Source: Dyadobacter sp. 676
Lineage (GTDB): Bacteria > Bacteroidota > Bacteroidia > Cytophagales > Spirosomataceae
Assembly (NCBI RefSeq): GCF_040448675.1
Contig: NZ_CP159289.1
Location: forward strand, 6,121,001 to 6,185,000
Direction of reading: 5' to 3'
DNA length: 64,000 bases
Shown: in pieces, positions 37,975 through 47,719 of the stretch
Layout: each line of letters starts with the position of its first letter
How positions within the stretch are numbered: position 1 is the stretch's first letter
Notes under the pieces: generated by a model
Seen by the model: only the letters and a program-made list of their open reading frames with translations
Told to the model about the DNA's origin: nothing
Database searches by the model: none
Program-made: the position numbers and the translations under genes

Positions 37975-38978
37975 GACCATTTCAATACCTGCGTCCTAAA
38001 ACCGTCGCGGAAGCTATTACGATGGCCGCCGACAATCCCGGAGCGCAGTACATTGCGGGCGGTACAAACCTGGTAGAGCTTATGAAGCGCGGCATTGCTT
38101 CGCCTGCCAAGCTGATCGATATCAATCATTTACCATTAAAGAAAATAGAGCACCGCTATGACCGCCTGCGCATCGGCGCCCTGGCGCTGAACAGCGATGT
38201 AGCGCGGCACAAAGGTGTGGTAAGCCGCCAGCCGCTGCTTGCCCAGGCATTGCTGGCGGGCGCCTCGGGGCAGCTGCGCAATATGGCTACCGTGGGCGGA
38301 AACCTTTTGCAGCGAACGCGTTGCAGCTACTTCTATGACCTGGTATTGCCCTGTAACAAGCGCAAACCCGGCTCCGGCTGCGGCGCGGAAGGGGGCATTA
38401 GCCGAACACACGCCATATTTTTTGCAGGAAACGCCTTTGGAGGAATCGAAAGGCCGTCCTGCATCGCCGTACATCCGAGCGATATGTGCGTGGCGCTTAC
38501 CGCCGTGGATACCGTCATTGTGGTCAACGGCCCGAACGGTGAGCGGAGGGTCCAGATGAAGGATTTCCTGCGTCTTTCGACCCAACAGCCCGAGCTGGAC
38601 AGTAATCTCGGTCCCGGTGAACTGGTGACGGCCATCGAGGTACTGGACAATGCTTTTGCCCGGCATAGCCATTATCTGAAAGTGCGCGACCGTGCTTCGT
38701 ACGCGTTTGCATTGGTGTCGGTAGCGGCCGCCCTGCAGATGGACGGCGGCCGTATCTGGGATGCGCGGATGGCACTCGGCGGCGTGGCGCATAAGCCATG
38801 GCGCTATTGGGCCATCGACCTGATGCTCAGAGGGCACGCACCTTCGGAGAAGCTGTTCAGGGAGGTAGCCGAGCACGAAATGCAGAGCGCAAGGGCCACG
38901 GAACAGAATGCATTCAAGATTAAACTCACGTCCAATGCGATCGTCGCGGCATTGAAAACCGCGGCAGGCATTTCCTGA
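37971..38978 (+). CDS. FAD-binding subunit of the molybdenum oxidoreductase (PaoB-like)
   Basis: 335 residues from the ATG at 37971, overlapping the previous stop (ATGA). An FAD-binding PCMH-type fold is shown by AQYIAGGTNLVELMKRG and ATVGGNLLQRTRC. A Cys-rich insertion (RTRCSYFYDLVLPCNKRK, then PGSGC, later RPSCIAVHPSDM) provides four Cys as in PaoB, which holds an extra 4Fe-4S cluster. The C-terminal domain includes YAFALVSVAAALQM. The earlier in-frame start upstream is a shadow of the previous gene. Confidence 0.92.
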   Translation: MRPFQYLRPKTVAEAITMAADNPGAQYIAGGTNLVELMKRGIASPAKLIDINHLPLKKIEHRYDRLRIGALALNSDVARHKGVVSRQPLLAQALLAGASGQLRNMATVGGNLLQRTRCSYFYDLVLPCNKRKPGSGCGAEGGISRTHAIFFAGNAFGGIERPSCIAVHPSDMCVALTAVDTVIVVNGPNGERRVQMKDFLRLSTQQPELDSNLGPGELVTAIEVLDNAFARHSHYLKVRDRASYAFALVSVAAALQMDGGRIWDARMALGGVAHKPWRYWAIDLMLRGHAPSEKLFREVAEHEMQSARATEQNAFKIKLTSNAIVAALKTAAGIS

Positions 38979-38980
38979 CT

Positions 38981-41218
38981 ATGAAAATACAATCGTTGGA
39001 TAACCCCGCGGATAATTCGCTCAGCCGCGTCGATGGAACCGCAAAAGTAACCGGCGCAGCCACCTATTCGGCCGAATATGCCGTGCCCGGGCTGGTACAT
39101 GCCGTGCTGGTGACAAGCACCATTGCCAAAGGCAGCATCACGGCCATCGACTCGCGCGAGGCGGAGGCCGTACCGGGCGTGCTGGCGGTGATCAGCCACA
39201 TCAACGCGATTACCGTGCCGGGCTGGCCTGAAAGAAAGCAACCGGCCGAACGTGCGCCGGTGGGTACGACCTTCCGTGTATTTTACGATCCGTTGATCTA
39301 TTTCGACGGGCAACCCGTGGCTATGGTCGTCGCGGGGACGCGGGAGCAGGCAATGCAGGCGGCCGCGCTTGTGCGTGTGGCGTACCAGCAGGAAGCCCAT
39401 CAAACACATTTTGAAAAAAATACCGGTAAGGCCGGCATTCCGACGAATGTCCAGCGCGCCCAAAGCTCGCCGTTCCAGGATTACGAGCGCGGCGATACGA
39501 GGGCGTGGGAGCAGGCCGAGGTCCGGATCGACGCCGGGTATACCATTCCGACCCAGCACCACCAGCCGCTCGAACCGCACGCGATCATCGCCGTTTGGGA
39601 AACGGACGAGAGGCTTACGGTATATGACAAAAACCAGGGCGTAAAATCGGCGCAGGGACAACTGGCTCAGGCATTTAAGCTGCCACGGGAAAACGTGCAG
39701 GTCGTGGCAAAATACATTGGAGGGGCGTTCGGATCGGGGATTCGTGTATGGCCCCATACGATGGCGGCCGTCATGGCGGCGAAACAGTTGAAGCGGCCGG
39801 TGAAGCTGGTGCTGGGGAGGGAGCAGATGTTTACGTCCGTAGGATATCGACCCTACACCAGGCAGAAATTAAGCATAGGCGCATCGAAAGACGGCCGGTT
39901 GCACGCCATGGTGCACGAAGGAATCGGGCAGACGTCCATGTACGAGGAGCATCTGGAGCGAACGGTTCTCGCCACGCGTGCCTTGTACGCTTGTCCGAAT
40001 GTGTCCACACGCTACCGCCTGCTGCCGCTCGACGTGAATACACCCACTTGGATGCGGGGCCCCGGCGACGCCACGGGGATGTTCGCACTGGAGTCGGCGA
40101 TGGACGAGCTGGCATTTGCACTGAAAATGGACCCGCTGGAACTGCGGTTGAAAAATTACGCGGAGTCCGATCCCGAACGGAATTTACCCTGGTCGGCGAA
40201 AGCGTTGCGGGAATGCTATGAGCTGGGTGCTGCAAAGTTTCGCTGGGAAAACCGCCAGATGGAGCCCGCTTCGGTTCGCCGTAACGGGATGCTCGTAGGG
40301 TACGGAATGGCGTCCAGCCTGTACGGGTTTCACCGGCACCCGTCGAAGGCACGTGCAGTGATGCATGCGGACGGCTCGGTGACCGTCGAAAGCGCAACGA
40401 TGGATATCGGTCCCGGAACGGGTACGGCCATGACGCGCATTGCAGCGAAGGTCCTGGGAGTGAACGCCGGCAAAGTGCACTTCGAACTCGGGCATTCCCG
40501 GCTGCCCGACGCCCCGGGCCAAAACGGATCTTCCACGATTCCCAGCGTAGGTTCGGCGGTACATGTGGCCTGCGAAGCGTTGAAAAGTAAACTCATCGGA
40601 TTGGCCCGGCAGATGCCGGAAGCGAAGAAACCGGAAGGCCAGGTGGCGGTGAAGGATGGGAGGGTGTTCGGCATGTCGGCAGGCGACGAGGGTATCAGTT
40701 TTACGGATATTTTGAAATACCATCATTTAAATGAACTGGAAGCGACAGAAGAGTCGAAACCGGGTACCGAACGCGACCGGTATTCGATGTATTCCTTCGG
40801 CTGCCATTTTGTGGAAGTAGAGGTAAATCCGCTTACCGGCGAAGTACGCGTTACCCGGGTGGTTACCTGTGCGGATGTAGGCACGATCATCAACTATAAA
40901 ACGGCCCGCAGCCAGTCCGTGGGCGGAGTGGCAGGTGGCATCGGGATGGCGTTGATGGAGCATTCCGTCATGGACCACCGTTTTGGACGGTATGTTACTT
41001 CCGATCTGGCCGGTTACCACATTCCCGTGCATGCGGACGTCCCGCCGATTGAAGTGTACTACATCGATAAACCCGACCCGCACGTAAACCCTATCGGTTC
41101 CAAGGGGCTGGGCGAAATCGCGATTGTTGGCGTCGCCGGGGCTATTGCCAATGCGGTTTTCAACGCCACCGGCAAGCGGATCAGGGAACTGCCGATCACT
41201 CCCGACAAGCTGATTTGA
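38981..41218 (+). CDS. Molybdopterin-binding subunit of the molybdenum oxidoreductase
   Basis: 745 residues starting 2 bp after the FAD subunit. The Ald_Xan_dh_C domain occupies ~1-130 (SRVDGTAKVTGAATYSAEYA). Molybdopterin-binding domains follow: KYIGGAFGSGIRVWPHT, MRGPGDATGMFALESAMDELA, IGPGTGTAMTRIAAKVLGV, NGSSTIPSVGSAV, and the active-site Glu in GSKGLGEIAIVGVAGA. The protein should oxidise aldehydes or N-heterocycles in the periplasm after Tat export with its partner. All three subunits are intact. The substrate is unknown. Confidence 0.93.
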   Translation: MKIQSLDNPADNSLSRVDGTAKVTGAATYSAEYAVPGLVHAVLVTSTIAKGSITAIDSREAEAVPGVLAVISHINAITVPGWPERKQPAERAPVGTTFRVFYDPLIYFDGQPVAMVVAGTREQAMQAAALVRVAYQQEAHQTHFEKNTGKAGIPTNVQRAQSSPFQDYERGDTRAWEQAEVRIDAGYTIPTQHHQPLEPHAIIAVWETDERLTVYDKNQGVKSAQGQLAQAFKLPRENVQVVAKYIGGAFGSGIRVWPHTMAAVMAAKQLKRPVKLVLGREQMFTSVGYRPYTRQKLSIGASKDGRLHAMVHEGIGQTSMYEEHLERTVLATRALYACPNVSTRYRLLPLDVNTPTWMRGPGDATGMFALESAMDELAFALKMDPLELRLKNYAESDPERNLPWSAKALRECYELGAAKFRWENRQMEPASVRRNGMLVGYGMASSLYGFHRHPSKARAVMHADGSVTVESATMDIGPGTGTAMTRIAAKVLGVNAGKVHFELGHSRLPDAPGQNGSSTIPSVGSAVHVACEALKSKLIGLARQMPEAKKPEGQVAVKDGRVFGMSAGDEGISFTDILKYHHLNELEATEESKPGTERDRYSMYSFGCHFVEVEVNPLTGEVRVTRVVTCADVGTIINYKTARSQSVGGVAGGIGMALMEHSVMDHRFGRYVTSDLAGYHIPVHADVPPIEVYYIDKPDPHVNPIGSKGLGEIAIVGVAGAIANAVFNATGKRIRELPITPDKLI

Positions 41219-41247
41219 AAAGCCGGTATTGAAATTTCGCCGGCTTT
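41219..41247 (+). terminator. Hairpin terminator between convergent genes
   Basis: AAAGCCGG (41219-41226) pairs with CCGGCTTT (41240-41247) around a 13-nt loop, directly after the molybdenum-subunit stop. A-runs and T-runs on each side would allow action on both strands. Confidence 0.65.
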
Positions 41248-41304
41248 CGAATACGATAGCATCAAAGAGAGCCACGGAAAAAATCCGGGCCGGGGCTGCA
41301 CAAC

Positions 41305-43086
41305 TTAGCTACCGGTAATCTCTTTGTCCGTTGCCAGCAAATAGCGCTCATGGCCGTTGATGACGCCGAGCATCAGCTTATACTTCTTGTTTTTATCCAG
41401 ATACTGCCTTGGCATAGCCATCGACTCGCAGTAGCCGCTATAATAGCGCCCGGTGCGCATGAAACGGAGAAATGAGCTTCTGCGCCTCCGCATGGGTAAT
41501 ACATGTATTTCATTACCGGCATGAATAAGGAGAAACAGGCCGTCATCGGGCGAAGTCCGACACTCCGGCGCCTCGGTACCGGCTACAATGAAATCGGCAA
41601 CCCGGACGATTACATCCGATGATCCGCGCACTTCTGCCTGCCGCAGGGCCTCAAAAGGAAGTTGGGGGAACTGGTAAACCCTGGCTTTCAATGCGTTCTC
41701 AAAAATCGAATCTACCGCCTTTTTTACGGTGATGTAAATGGGGGCAGAAGGGAATTCCCGGTTTTGGGTCCAGCCATAAGCATCCGCCTGGATGGTTTTC
41801 CGTAAATAGATCATATCGCCCCACGTTTGAAAATAACTGCCTCCGAAATAAACTAACGCGCCGGCTTGCAGCAGGAACAGGTGCCGGTTGAGCAGTCGTC
41901 GGGGTGCCCGCCATTGTAGCAATAGCAGGTAGTTGTAAATCGCCCAAAAGGTGAACATATGTTTATATCTGCTCAACAAAATACAATTTGCGCCGTAAGC
42001 GGCACGTCCGAACGCGAAGGCAAGAAAGGTAACCAGCAAAAACAGAACACAGCCCGCCAGCCACCATTGGGTCGGTGTAATGGCATTTCTATGGCGCAGC
42101 AGCTTTTGACCAAACCGGAATGCACAGCTTCCGACAAGCGATAAACTTGCCACGCCGGCGACAAGGGAACAGATTAACCTCGAAGTGTCGCTTTGTTCCA
42201 AAAACACGTCGGCCATCATGCCCGGCATGGCAACAGCTATCAGCAGCATATTCTGCCACGACGATAAATTCTGTGAAAAGGTCGGGCGAAAATCCGGGAT
42301 TGCCAGTCCGCTGAGATAAATGGCCGTAACGACGCCGAACAGCAGCACCCAGAACGTTGCGGCGAGCCACTTCCGCCGGGCCAGGAGTATGAATACGGCT
42401 ACCGGCCCGACAAATATGCCCGTTACATCCGAATAAATGGATAAGACCCCAAAAACAGAGCCGAAAAGCAGGCCAGCACGCGTGCACTGGCTGACGAACC
42501 AGATGCTCGCAAATCCCCAAACGTATACGCCTATATGTTGCAACGGAACCATTGCCTGATAGAGCGCCGCGTAATTGAAATTCGAGAAAAGCACATAGGG
42601 GATCGGTAGCAATAAAGCTAATGGAAGATTTCGCTCAGATCTGAACCAGGTGAGGACCAGTTTGAAAAAAACGAGATAAGAGCAAATTCCGACCAATGCG
42701 ACGACGCGAAAATCAACCACGCCGTTTACCAGGTACACCAGGTAAGCTACCAGCCTGACAACGACAATGCGACGCTCGTCATCCTGCCGCGACAGCGCCC
42801 GCCAGAATTCGCGAAATGAAAACGGGCCGTCCGCTATCGCCGCAGTGGACTCCAGGATCGCGTCGATATCGTCCTGGAAGGGGATATTGACGGTGGTGAC
42901 TGTCCAAACCGAGAAGAATATCGCCACTGGTGTGATGCATGCCAAAAAGAAGAGCACATCGCGAAATATGGCGGACCCCAAAACGGGGTAACCGGACTTT
43001 CCGCGATTGGCGGCCTGCAGGTAGGCTGCAAGCAGAGAAACACTGCCGACGAAGACAGACAACGTGACGAAGACAAGTAGGCTCAT
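41305..43086 (-). CDS. Polytopic membrane protein, possibly GT-C-like
   Basis: 593 residues with about ten to twelve hydrophobic helices, including the first at 1-20 and others around 42-62, 115-135, 155-170, 190-205, 225-245, 340-360 and 385-410. A short loop after the second helix has NIPFQDDIDAILES, reminiscent of the acidic motif in GT-C glycosyltransferases. The last ~150 residues are soluble (VYQFPQLPFEALRQAEVRG). I do not recognise the family firmly. It stands alone, converging on the molybdenum enzyme operon. Confidence 0.6.
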   Translation of the reverse strand: MSLLVFVTLSVFVGSVSLLAAYLQAANRGKSGYPVLGSAIFRDVLFFLACITPVAIFFSVWTVTTVNIPFQDDIDAILESTAAIADGPFSFREFWRALSRQDDERRIVVVRLVAYLVYLVNGVVDFRVVALVGICSYLVFFKLVLTWFRSERNLPLALLLPIPYVLFSNFNYAALYQAMVPLQHIGVYVWGFASIWFVSQCTRAGLLFGSVFGVLSIYSDVTGIFVGPVAVFILLARRKWLAATFWVLLFGVVTAIYLSGLAIPDFRPTFSQNLSSWQNMLLIAVAMPGMMADVFLEQSDTSRLICSLVAGVASLSLVGSCAFRFGQKLLRHRNAITPTQWWLAGCVLFLLVTFLAFAFGRAAYGANCILLSRYKHMFTFWAIYNYLLLLQWRAPRRLLNRHLFLLQAGALVYFGGSYFQTWGDMIYLRKTIQADAYGWTQNREFPSAPIYITVKKAVDSIFENALKARVYQFPQLPFEALRQAEVRGSSDVIVRVADFIVAGTEAPECRTSPDDGLFLLIHAGNEIHVLPMRRRRSSFLRFMRTGRYYSGYCESMAMPRQYLDKNKKYKLMLGVINGHERYLLATDKEITGS

Positions 43087-43257
43087 TAGTTGACGGGTTG
43101 AATCCCCGCCAAGCTATTCGCTTTCTTTTGTCCTATCGTCAACGAACGATCCTCGGGCCTGTCCAGGTTATCAGGCGGTTTTGGCCGCTGTTTCGGCACC
43201 CTTGGCCGTCACACCGCAACGCCGTAGGTCCGAATGTTCTCGCCAGCCGGTTTTACG

Positions 43258-43707
43258 CTAGCCTTTTACCCATTTCACCACCAGATTTGCGATCAGGATC
43301 ATTTGAATTGCTGTGAATGTAACCAGCCCTATCGCAAAACGTAATGTAAGGTCCTGCCACGCCTGGTACCGATTCACCGACATGGGCGTTGGGATGTATT
43401 CCGCCGCTTGGGGAGGCATTCCCGTTGCACTGACCAGGTAAAGCGCTATCCCTATCGTTCCGAGCACGTGCATTGCCGCTAATTGCGGAAAGCCGGCCCG
43501 CCGTTTGGTTAGCCAGTAAGCCAGACCAGACAGCAGTATTGATGCAATCAGAACTCCGGCCAGGAAGGGGATTTTCATCGCGATCCAGGTGTCATAAAGC
43601 TGTAAATCGGCTGAGTAGTCGCGCCGCAGCCACGCGATGAGGGCAATGACGGGGCAAGTAAGAAGGAGGACGAGGTAAGGCCGGGTGTTGATGATGCTTT
43701 TGCGCAT
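43258..43707 (-). CDS. Small four-helix membrane protein of unknown function
   Basis: From the ATG at 43707 (MRKSIINTRPYLVLLLTCP), 149 residues with four hydrophobic helices (about 9-24, 40-65, 78-95 and 120-145). No motif is recognised. An earlier ATG at 43749 is in frame. The gene lies upstream of and parallel to the larger membrane protein gene but 171 bp away. Confidence 0.6.
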   Translation of the reverse strand: MRKSIINTRPYLVLLLTCPVIALIAWLRRDYSADLQLYDTWIAMKIPFLAGVLIASILLSGLAYWLTKRRAGFPQLAAMHVLGTIGIALYLVSATGMPPQAAEYIPTPMSVNRYQAWQDLTLRFAIGLVTFTAIQMILIANLVVKWVKG

Positions 43708-43978
43708 TGCGTCGTAGTTTTGAGGCTGCAAATTAAAAAAATGAAGCAAAAGGCAGGCATGTGGTTTTGAGCAATGGAAAAGTTCAATTTCTCTGCCGGA
43801 AATAGCGGGCCGCCTGCAAGGAATGGAGAAATCGTTTACCGACTTTTCAGAAATGAGTCCCGGTAGCGGGTAGCACAGGGTGATTGATGTAAATCTTCGT
43901 CAAATGCGTTAATTCCCGGATTCAAAATATTTTATTCACTACGTTTTTTCAAACTTCAAAAACCTGACCATTGCGAAT

Positions 43979-44833
43979 ATGAAAATCAGACACTTAACGC
44001 TTCTCGCCGCACTGGCTTGCGGATATACCGCTTCCGCCCAAAAGGGAAAGCCGCTATTCCCTGACCAGCCCGGGATGGTTTCCTACACGTTTCGTTCGAG
44101 CCTTTCCAAAGATGCGGCGGCGACGCTGGATACGATCAAGGCGCTGAAAATTACCGACATGGAGTTTTCGAGCTTGTTTGGTAAAACGGCGGCGGAGTTA
44201 CGCAAGTTGCTCGACGAGCGGGGGATCAAATGCTCGTCTTTCGGCGTCGGTTATGACGATGCCCTGAACAAAACGCAGGAGGTGGGCAATAACGCCAAAA
44301 CATTGGGGGCAAGCTATGTGCGCGTGGCATGGGTACCGCATAAGGAGCCTTTTACGCTCGAAATGGCACAAAAGACCGTAGCCGATTTCAACAAGATCGG
44401 TAAGCAGCTCAAAGACGAGTTCGGTCTGACGTTCTGCTACCACAACCACGGTTATGAATTCGAAAAGTATGGCGAGGGAACACTCATGGACTATATTATC
44501 CAGAATACCGATCCGCAGTACGTGAGTTTCGAACTGGATATGCTCTGGACGTTCTTCCCGGGTCAGGACCCCGCCGCCTTAATCGCCCGGTATCCCGATC
44601 GCTTCAAACTGATGCACATGAAGGACCTGAAGAAGGGAGTGGTCGGCAATATGTCGGGTAACACACCGGTAGAAAACGACGTAGCACTGGGGACAGGGCA
44701 GATCGATATTCCGGCTGTGCTGAAAGCGGCCAGAAAGGCGGGCGTCAGGCACTATTATATCGAGGACGAGAGTCCGAGCTACGCCACGCAGGTGCCGCAG
44801 TCGATCGCCTATCTGAAAAGTTTGAAATACTGA
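43979..44833 (+). CDS. Secreted sugar phosphate isomerase/epimerase-like TIM-barrel protein
   Basis: 284 residues with a signal peptide ending SAQ near residue 21. AP-endonuclease-2-type TIM barrel features are GMVSYTFRSSLSKD, ALKITDMEFSS, TFCYHNHGYEFEKYG (metal His), YVSFELDMLWTFFPG with conserved Glu/Asp, FKLMHMKDLKKG and a late VRHYYIEDESPSY. The family contains inosose and xylose isomerase-like enzymes. Export is common for its Bacteroidota members. The substrate is unknown. Confidence 0.88.
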   Translation: MKIRHLTLLAALACGYTASAQKGKPLFPDQPGMVSYTFRSSLSKDAAATLDTIKALKITDMEFSSLFGKTAAELRKLLDERGIKCSSFGVGYDDALNKTQEVGNNAKTLGASYVRVAWVPHKEPFTLEMAQKTVADFNKIGKQLKDEFGLTFCYHNHGYEFEKYGEGTLMDYIIQNTDPQYVSFELDMLWTFFPGQDPAALIARYPDRFKLMHMKDLKKGVVGNMSGNTPVENDVALGTGQIDIPAVLKAARKAGVRHYYIEDESPSYATQVPQSIAYLKSLKY

Positions 44834-44850
44834 TTTACAGGGAATATTAT

Positions 44851-44890
44851 CTGTGACAGTCGTCTTTCCGTCGGCAAACGGCTGTCACAG
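44851..44890 (+). terminator. Strong hairpin after the isomerase-like gene
   Basis: CTGTGACAGTCGT (44851-44863) pairs with ACGGCTGTCACAG (44878-44890) over 13 bp with one G-T pair. No T-run follows, so it may be a Rho-assisted terminator or mRNA-stabilising hairpin. Confidence 0.6.
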
Positions 44891-45135
44891 ACCTTCACAG
44901 GCTAACCGGCCCCGGGGTTAAATCGGAAAAACGCCCGGTGAACGCCTCCGTGATCATGGCTATGACAAGCATACCGGCCCCAAAATCCAAAGCGCCTCAT
45001 TTCTGAACCGGCCCTCGCTGCGTGCACAAAGTACAGGCGATCCGCATCGACTTTGCGTCTCCATCCCGAAGTGCTCCGCGAAGCCGCTATGCTCGGGATC
45101 GAGTCAGCATTGCATGCGATATCGGCAGCAAATGT

Positions 45136-45165
45136 GCAAATTGTCCAGCTAAACCGGCAAATTGT
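45136..45165 (+). promoter_or_regulatory. Two direct GCAAATTGT sites before the TonB receptor promoter
   Basis: GCAAATTGT occurs at 45136-45144 and 45157-45165, 21 bp apart (two helical turns). The downstream copy overlaps the place of the -33 box for the TACTTTTG element at 45191. The arrangement fits an AraC-type activator site, and an AraC gene ends this cluster. Confidence 0.55.
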
Positions 45166-45190
45166 ATAAGCGAAACTGTCGCCGGGCGGC

Positions 45191-45198
45191 TACTTTTG
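45191..45198 (+). promoter_or_regulatory. Bacteroidota -7 promoter element (TACTTTTG)
   Basis: A perfect match to TAnnTTTG, with a TTG about 27 bp upstream inside the direct repeat. It would give a leader of about 100 nt before the TonB receptor ATG at 45307, containing the hairpin at 45232-45260. Confidence 0.55.
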
Positions 45199-45231
45199 TG
45201 GCACTATTTAGAATAAGTCTACTTATTGATA

Positions 45232-45260
45232 AAACCGGGTGGCTGGTACCCACCCGGTTT
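45232..45260 (+). promoter_or_regulatory. Perfect hairpin in the TonB receptor leader
   Basis: AAACCGGGTGG pairs perfectly with CCACCCGGTTT, 11 bp around a 7-nt loop, with no T-run afterwards. It begins about 30 nt after the expected transcription start and ends 46 nt before the ATG, so it could be an attenuator or an RNA-binding site. Confidence 0.55.
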
Positions 45261-45306
45261 GCTGCGCCGAGGCGCATTACTTATAAACGCTGAAACATTT
45301 AAAGCA

Positions 45307-47683
45307 ATGCAAATTAGGAAAATTCTGCATACGGGGCTCCTTTGTGCCTTGTCGTTTGTCGCCCTTGCCCAACAGGACGGTGTCAGCCTGTCGGGGCACG
45401 TCAGGTCGGAGGACGGCGAGGCGCTCCCAGGTGCTTCCGTGAGCCTGAAAGGGACTTCGCATGGCACTTTTACCGGCGCCGACGGAAAGTACACCCTCGA
45501 ACATGTCCGTCCCGGAAATTACCGGCTGCTGGTTTCCTTTATGGGCTATCGAACGCAGGCCAGGGACATTACCCTTAAAGCCGGCGAACATTTCAGGCAC
45601 AATGCCCGACTGGTTCCGGAAGCCCGGGAGCTGGAATCGGTTTCGGTGATCGGCCGGACTGAGACAAAGGAAATCAACCGCCAGGCTTATAATGTGACGG
45701 CCATCGACGCCAGGAAGCTTCCAGAACTCGACGCTCGATCTTTCCCATGCGCTCGACCGTGTCTCGGGCGTACGTGTAAGGGAAAGCGGGGGCGTGGGGT
45801 CGAATATGAATTTCTCACTGAATGGTTTCACCGGCCGCCAGGTGAAGTTCTTCCTCGATGGCGTGCCGATGGATAACTTCGGATCTTCGTTTCAGCTGAA
45901 TAACATTCCCATCAACCTCGCCGAACGCGTGGAAGTATACAAAGGCGTAGTACCCATCTGGCTCGGTTCCGACGCGCTCGGCGGAGCGGTGAACATCGTA
46001 ACGAACACCCGCCGGAACAGCTACCTGGATGCTTCCTATTCCTACGGGTCGTTCAACACCCACCGTACGACGATCAACGCGGGTTACACGGGAAAAAACG
46101 GCTTTACAGCGCAACTAAATGCATTTCAGAACTATTCGGATAATAACTACTGGATCACCGTGGATGTCGCCGATGTGAATACGGGCGAATATTTCCGCAA
46201 CCAGCGCCTGCGCAGGTTCCACGACACGTACCATAACGAAACCGTCATCGCCAATGTGGGCGTGGTAGGTAAGAGGTTCGCCGACAGGCTTTTACTGGGC
46301 ATTACTTTGGGTAAAAACAAAGCTGAAATCCAGACCGGCGCCCGCATGGTGAGCGTATTCGGGCAATGGCACCGCAAGGGTAACATTGTGATGCCCAGCT
46401 TGAAGTACCAGAAAAAAGATCTGTTTGTTAAGGGGTTGAATGTCAATATCTCAGCCAATTACAACCTGGGCCAGGAGCAGAATGTGGATACCGTATACCG
46501 CCGCTATAACTGGTTCCGGCAATTCAAGCAATACGAAGGGAAGGGGAGCGAGCGCGAAAGGTCGCTGTACAAATTCAGGAACAACAACGGACTGGCCACT
46601 GCCAATATAACTTACCAGATCGACCCGCGGCATTCCGTTACGGTCAATAATGTATTCAACACTTTCAACCGTAAGGGCGAAGACGAGCTTTTCCCTGAGT
46701 CGGCAAAGTACGAGCAGCCGCGCATTAACCGGAAGAATGTGCTGGGACTAGGGTATAAATTTGATTATTCCGAACGCTGGAATACGTCCGTGTTCGCCAA
46801 GCATTTTTCCCAGCGCAATAAATTCTCCGTCTCCTATAACCCGACCGGCAACTGGGGCGACGAGGCGTTCTTAATTCAGAGAAACAGTTTTAACAAACTT
46901 GGCTATGGCATTGCTTCTACCTATTTTCTTTTCAGGAATTTTCAGTTAAAAGGCTCATTCGAAAAAAGTTACCGTCTGCCGGAAACCGACGAGCTTTTTG
47001 GGGACCTGCTGAACCTGGAAGGCAACATCGATCTCGATCCCGAGACAAGCTACAACTATAACCTGGGTTTCAGCTACAATGGCGCTATCAGCCGCGTGCA
47101 CCGGTTCAGTATAGATGCGAATGTGCTTTACCGCGACGCCCAGGGCTTTATCCGTCCGCGCCTGAACGCCAACCAGACCAAACAGGTGATGGATAACCTC
47201 GCCGACGTGACCAATTTCGGTATCGACGGGGAAGTACGCTATTCGTACCGCCAGATCTTCACCGCCGGCATCAACCTGACTTACCAGAACCTGCGTAACA
47301 ATACCCGTTTCGAGGAAGGGTACACCACCGAAAGCCCGCTCTACCGCGACCGTATCCCCAACATGCCATTCCTTTTTGGCAATACGGATGCCGCCGTTTT
47401 TATCAGGGACCTCGGAAAAAAGGGCAACACGCTCACATTGGGCTACAATCTGCTTTATGTACACGCTTATTACCTCTACTGGCCGAGCCTGGGCGCCGAT
47501 AAACTCGATATTCCGCAGCAACTGAGCCACGACGTGAATGTGGTGTACGCAATGGCGAACGGCAAATACAATGTCTCGCTGGAATGCAAAAATATGCTGG
47601 ATGCCAGGCTGTACGACAATTTCAGCTTGCAGAAGCCAAGCCGCGGTTTCTATGTCAAATTACGCTATTTCATCAGTAAATAA
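45307..47683 (+). pseudogene. TonB-dependent receptor (putative siderophore type), frameshifted
   Basis: From the ATG at 45307 (MQIRKILHTG) one frame runs to ~45720. Removing one C of the pair at 45721-45722 gives AIDARKLQNSTLDLSHALDRVSG and continues in the next frame to 47683, making ~791 residues. There is a signal peptide, then CarboxypepD domain (VSLSGHVRSEDGEALPGASV), then plug (NFSLNGFTGRQVKFFLDGVP, VYKGVVPIWLGSDALGGAVNIVT), then barrel ending FYVKLRYFISK. It is followed after 36 bp by a DUF4374 lipoprotein gene. The pairing of a TonB receptor with DUF4374 recalls XusA/XusB xenosiderophore uptake in Bacteroides, but no XusC-like gene is present. Confidence 0.85.
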
Positions 47684-47719
47684 TCTCTAACAATTCCATA
47701 ATCCAATCAAAGTAAGAAA

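Noticed and set aside
45022..45216. Small plus-strand ORF before the TonB receptor
   Set aside because: Overlaps the promoter and direct repeats and has no family features. Another frame reading LHPEVLREAAMLGIE looks protein-like but lacks a start.
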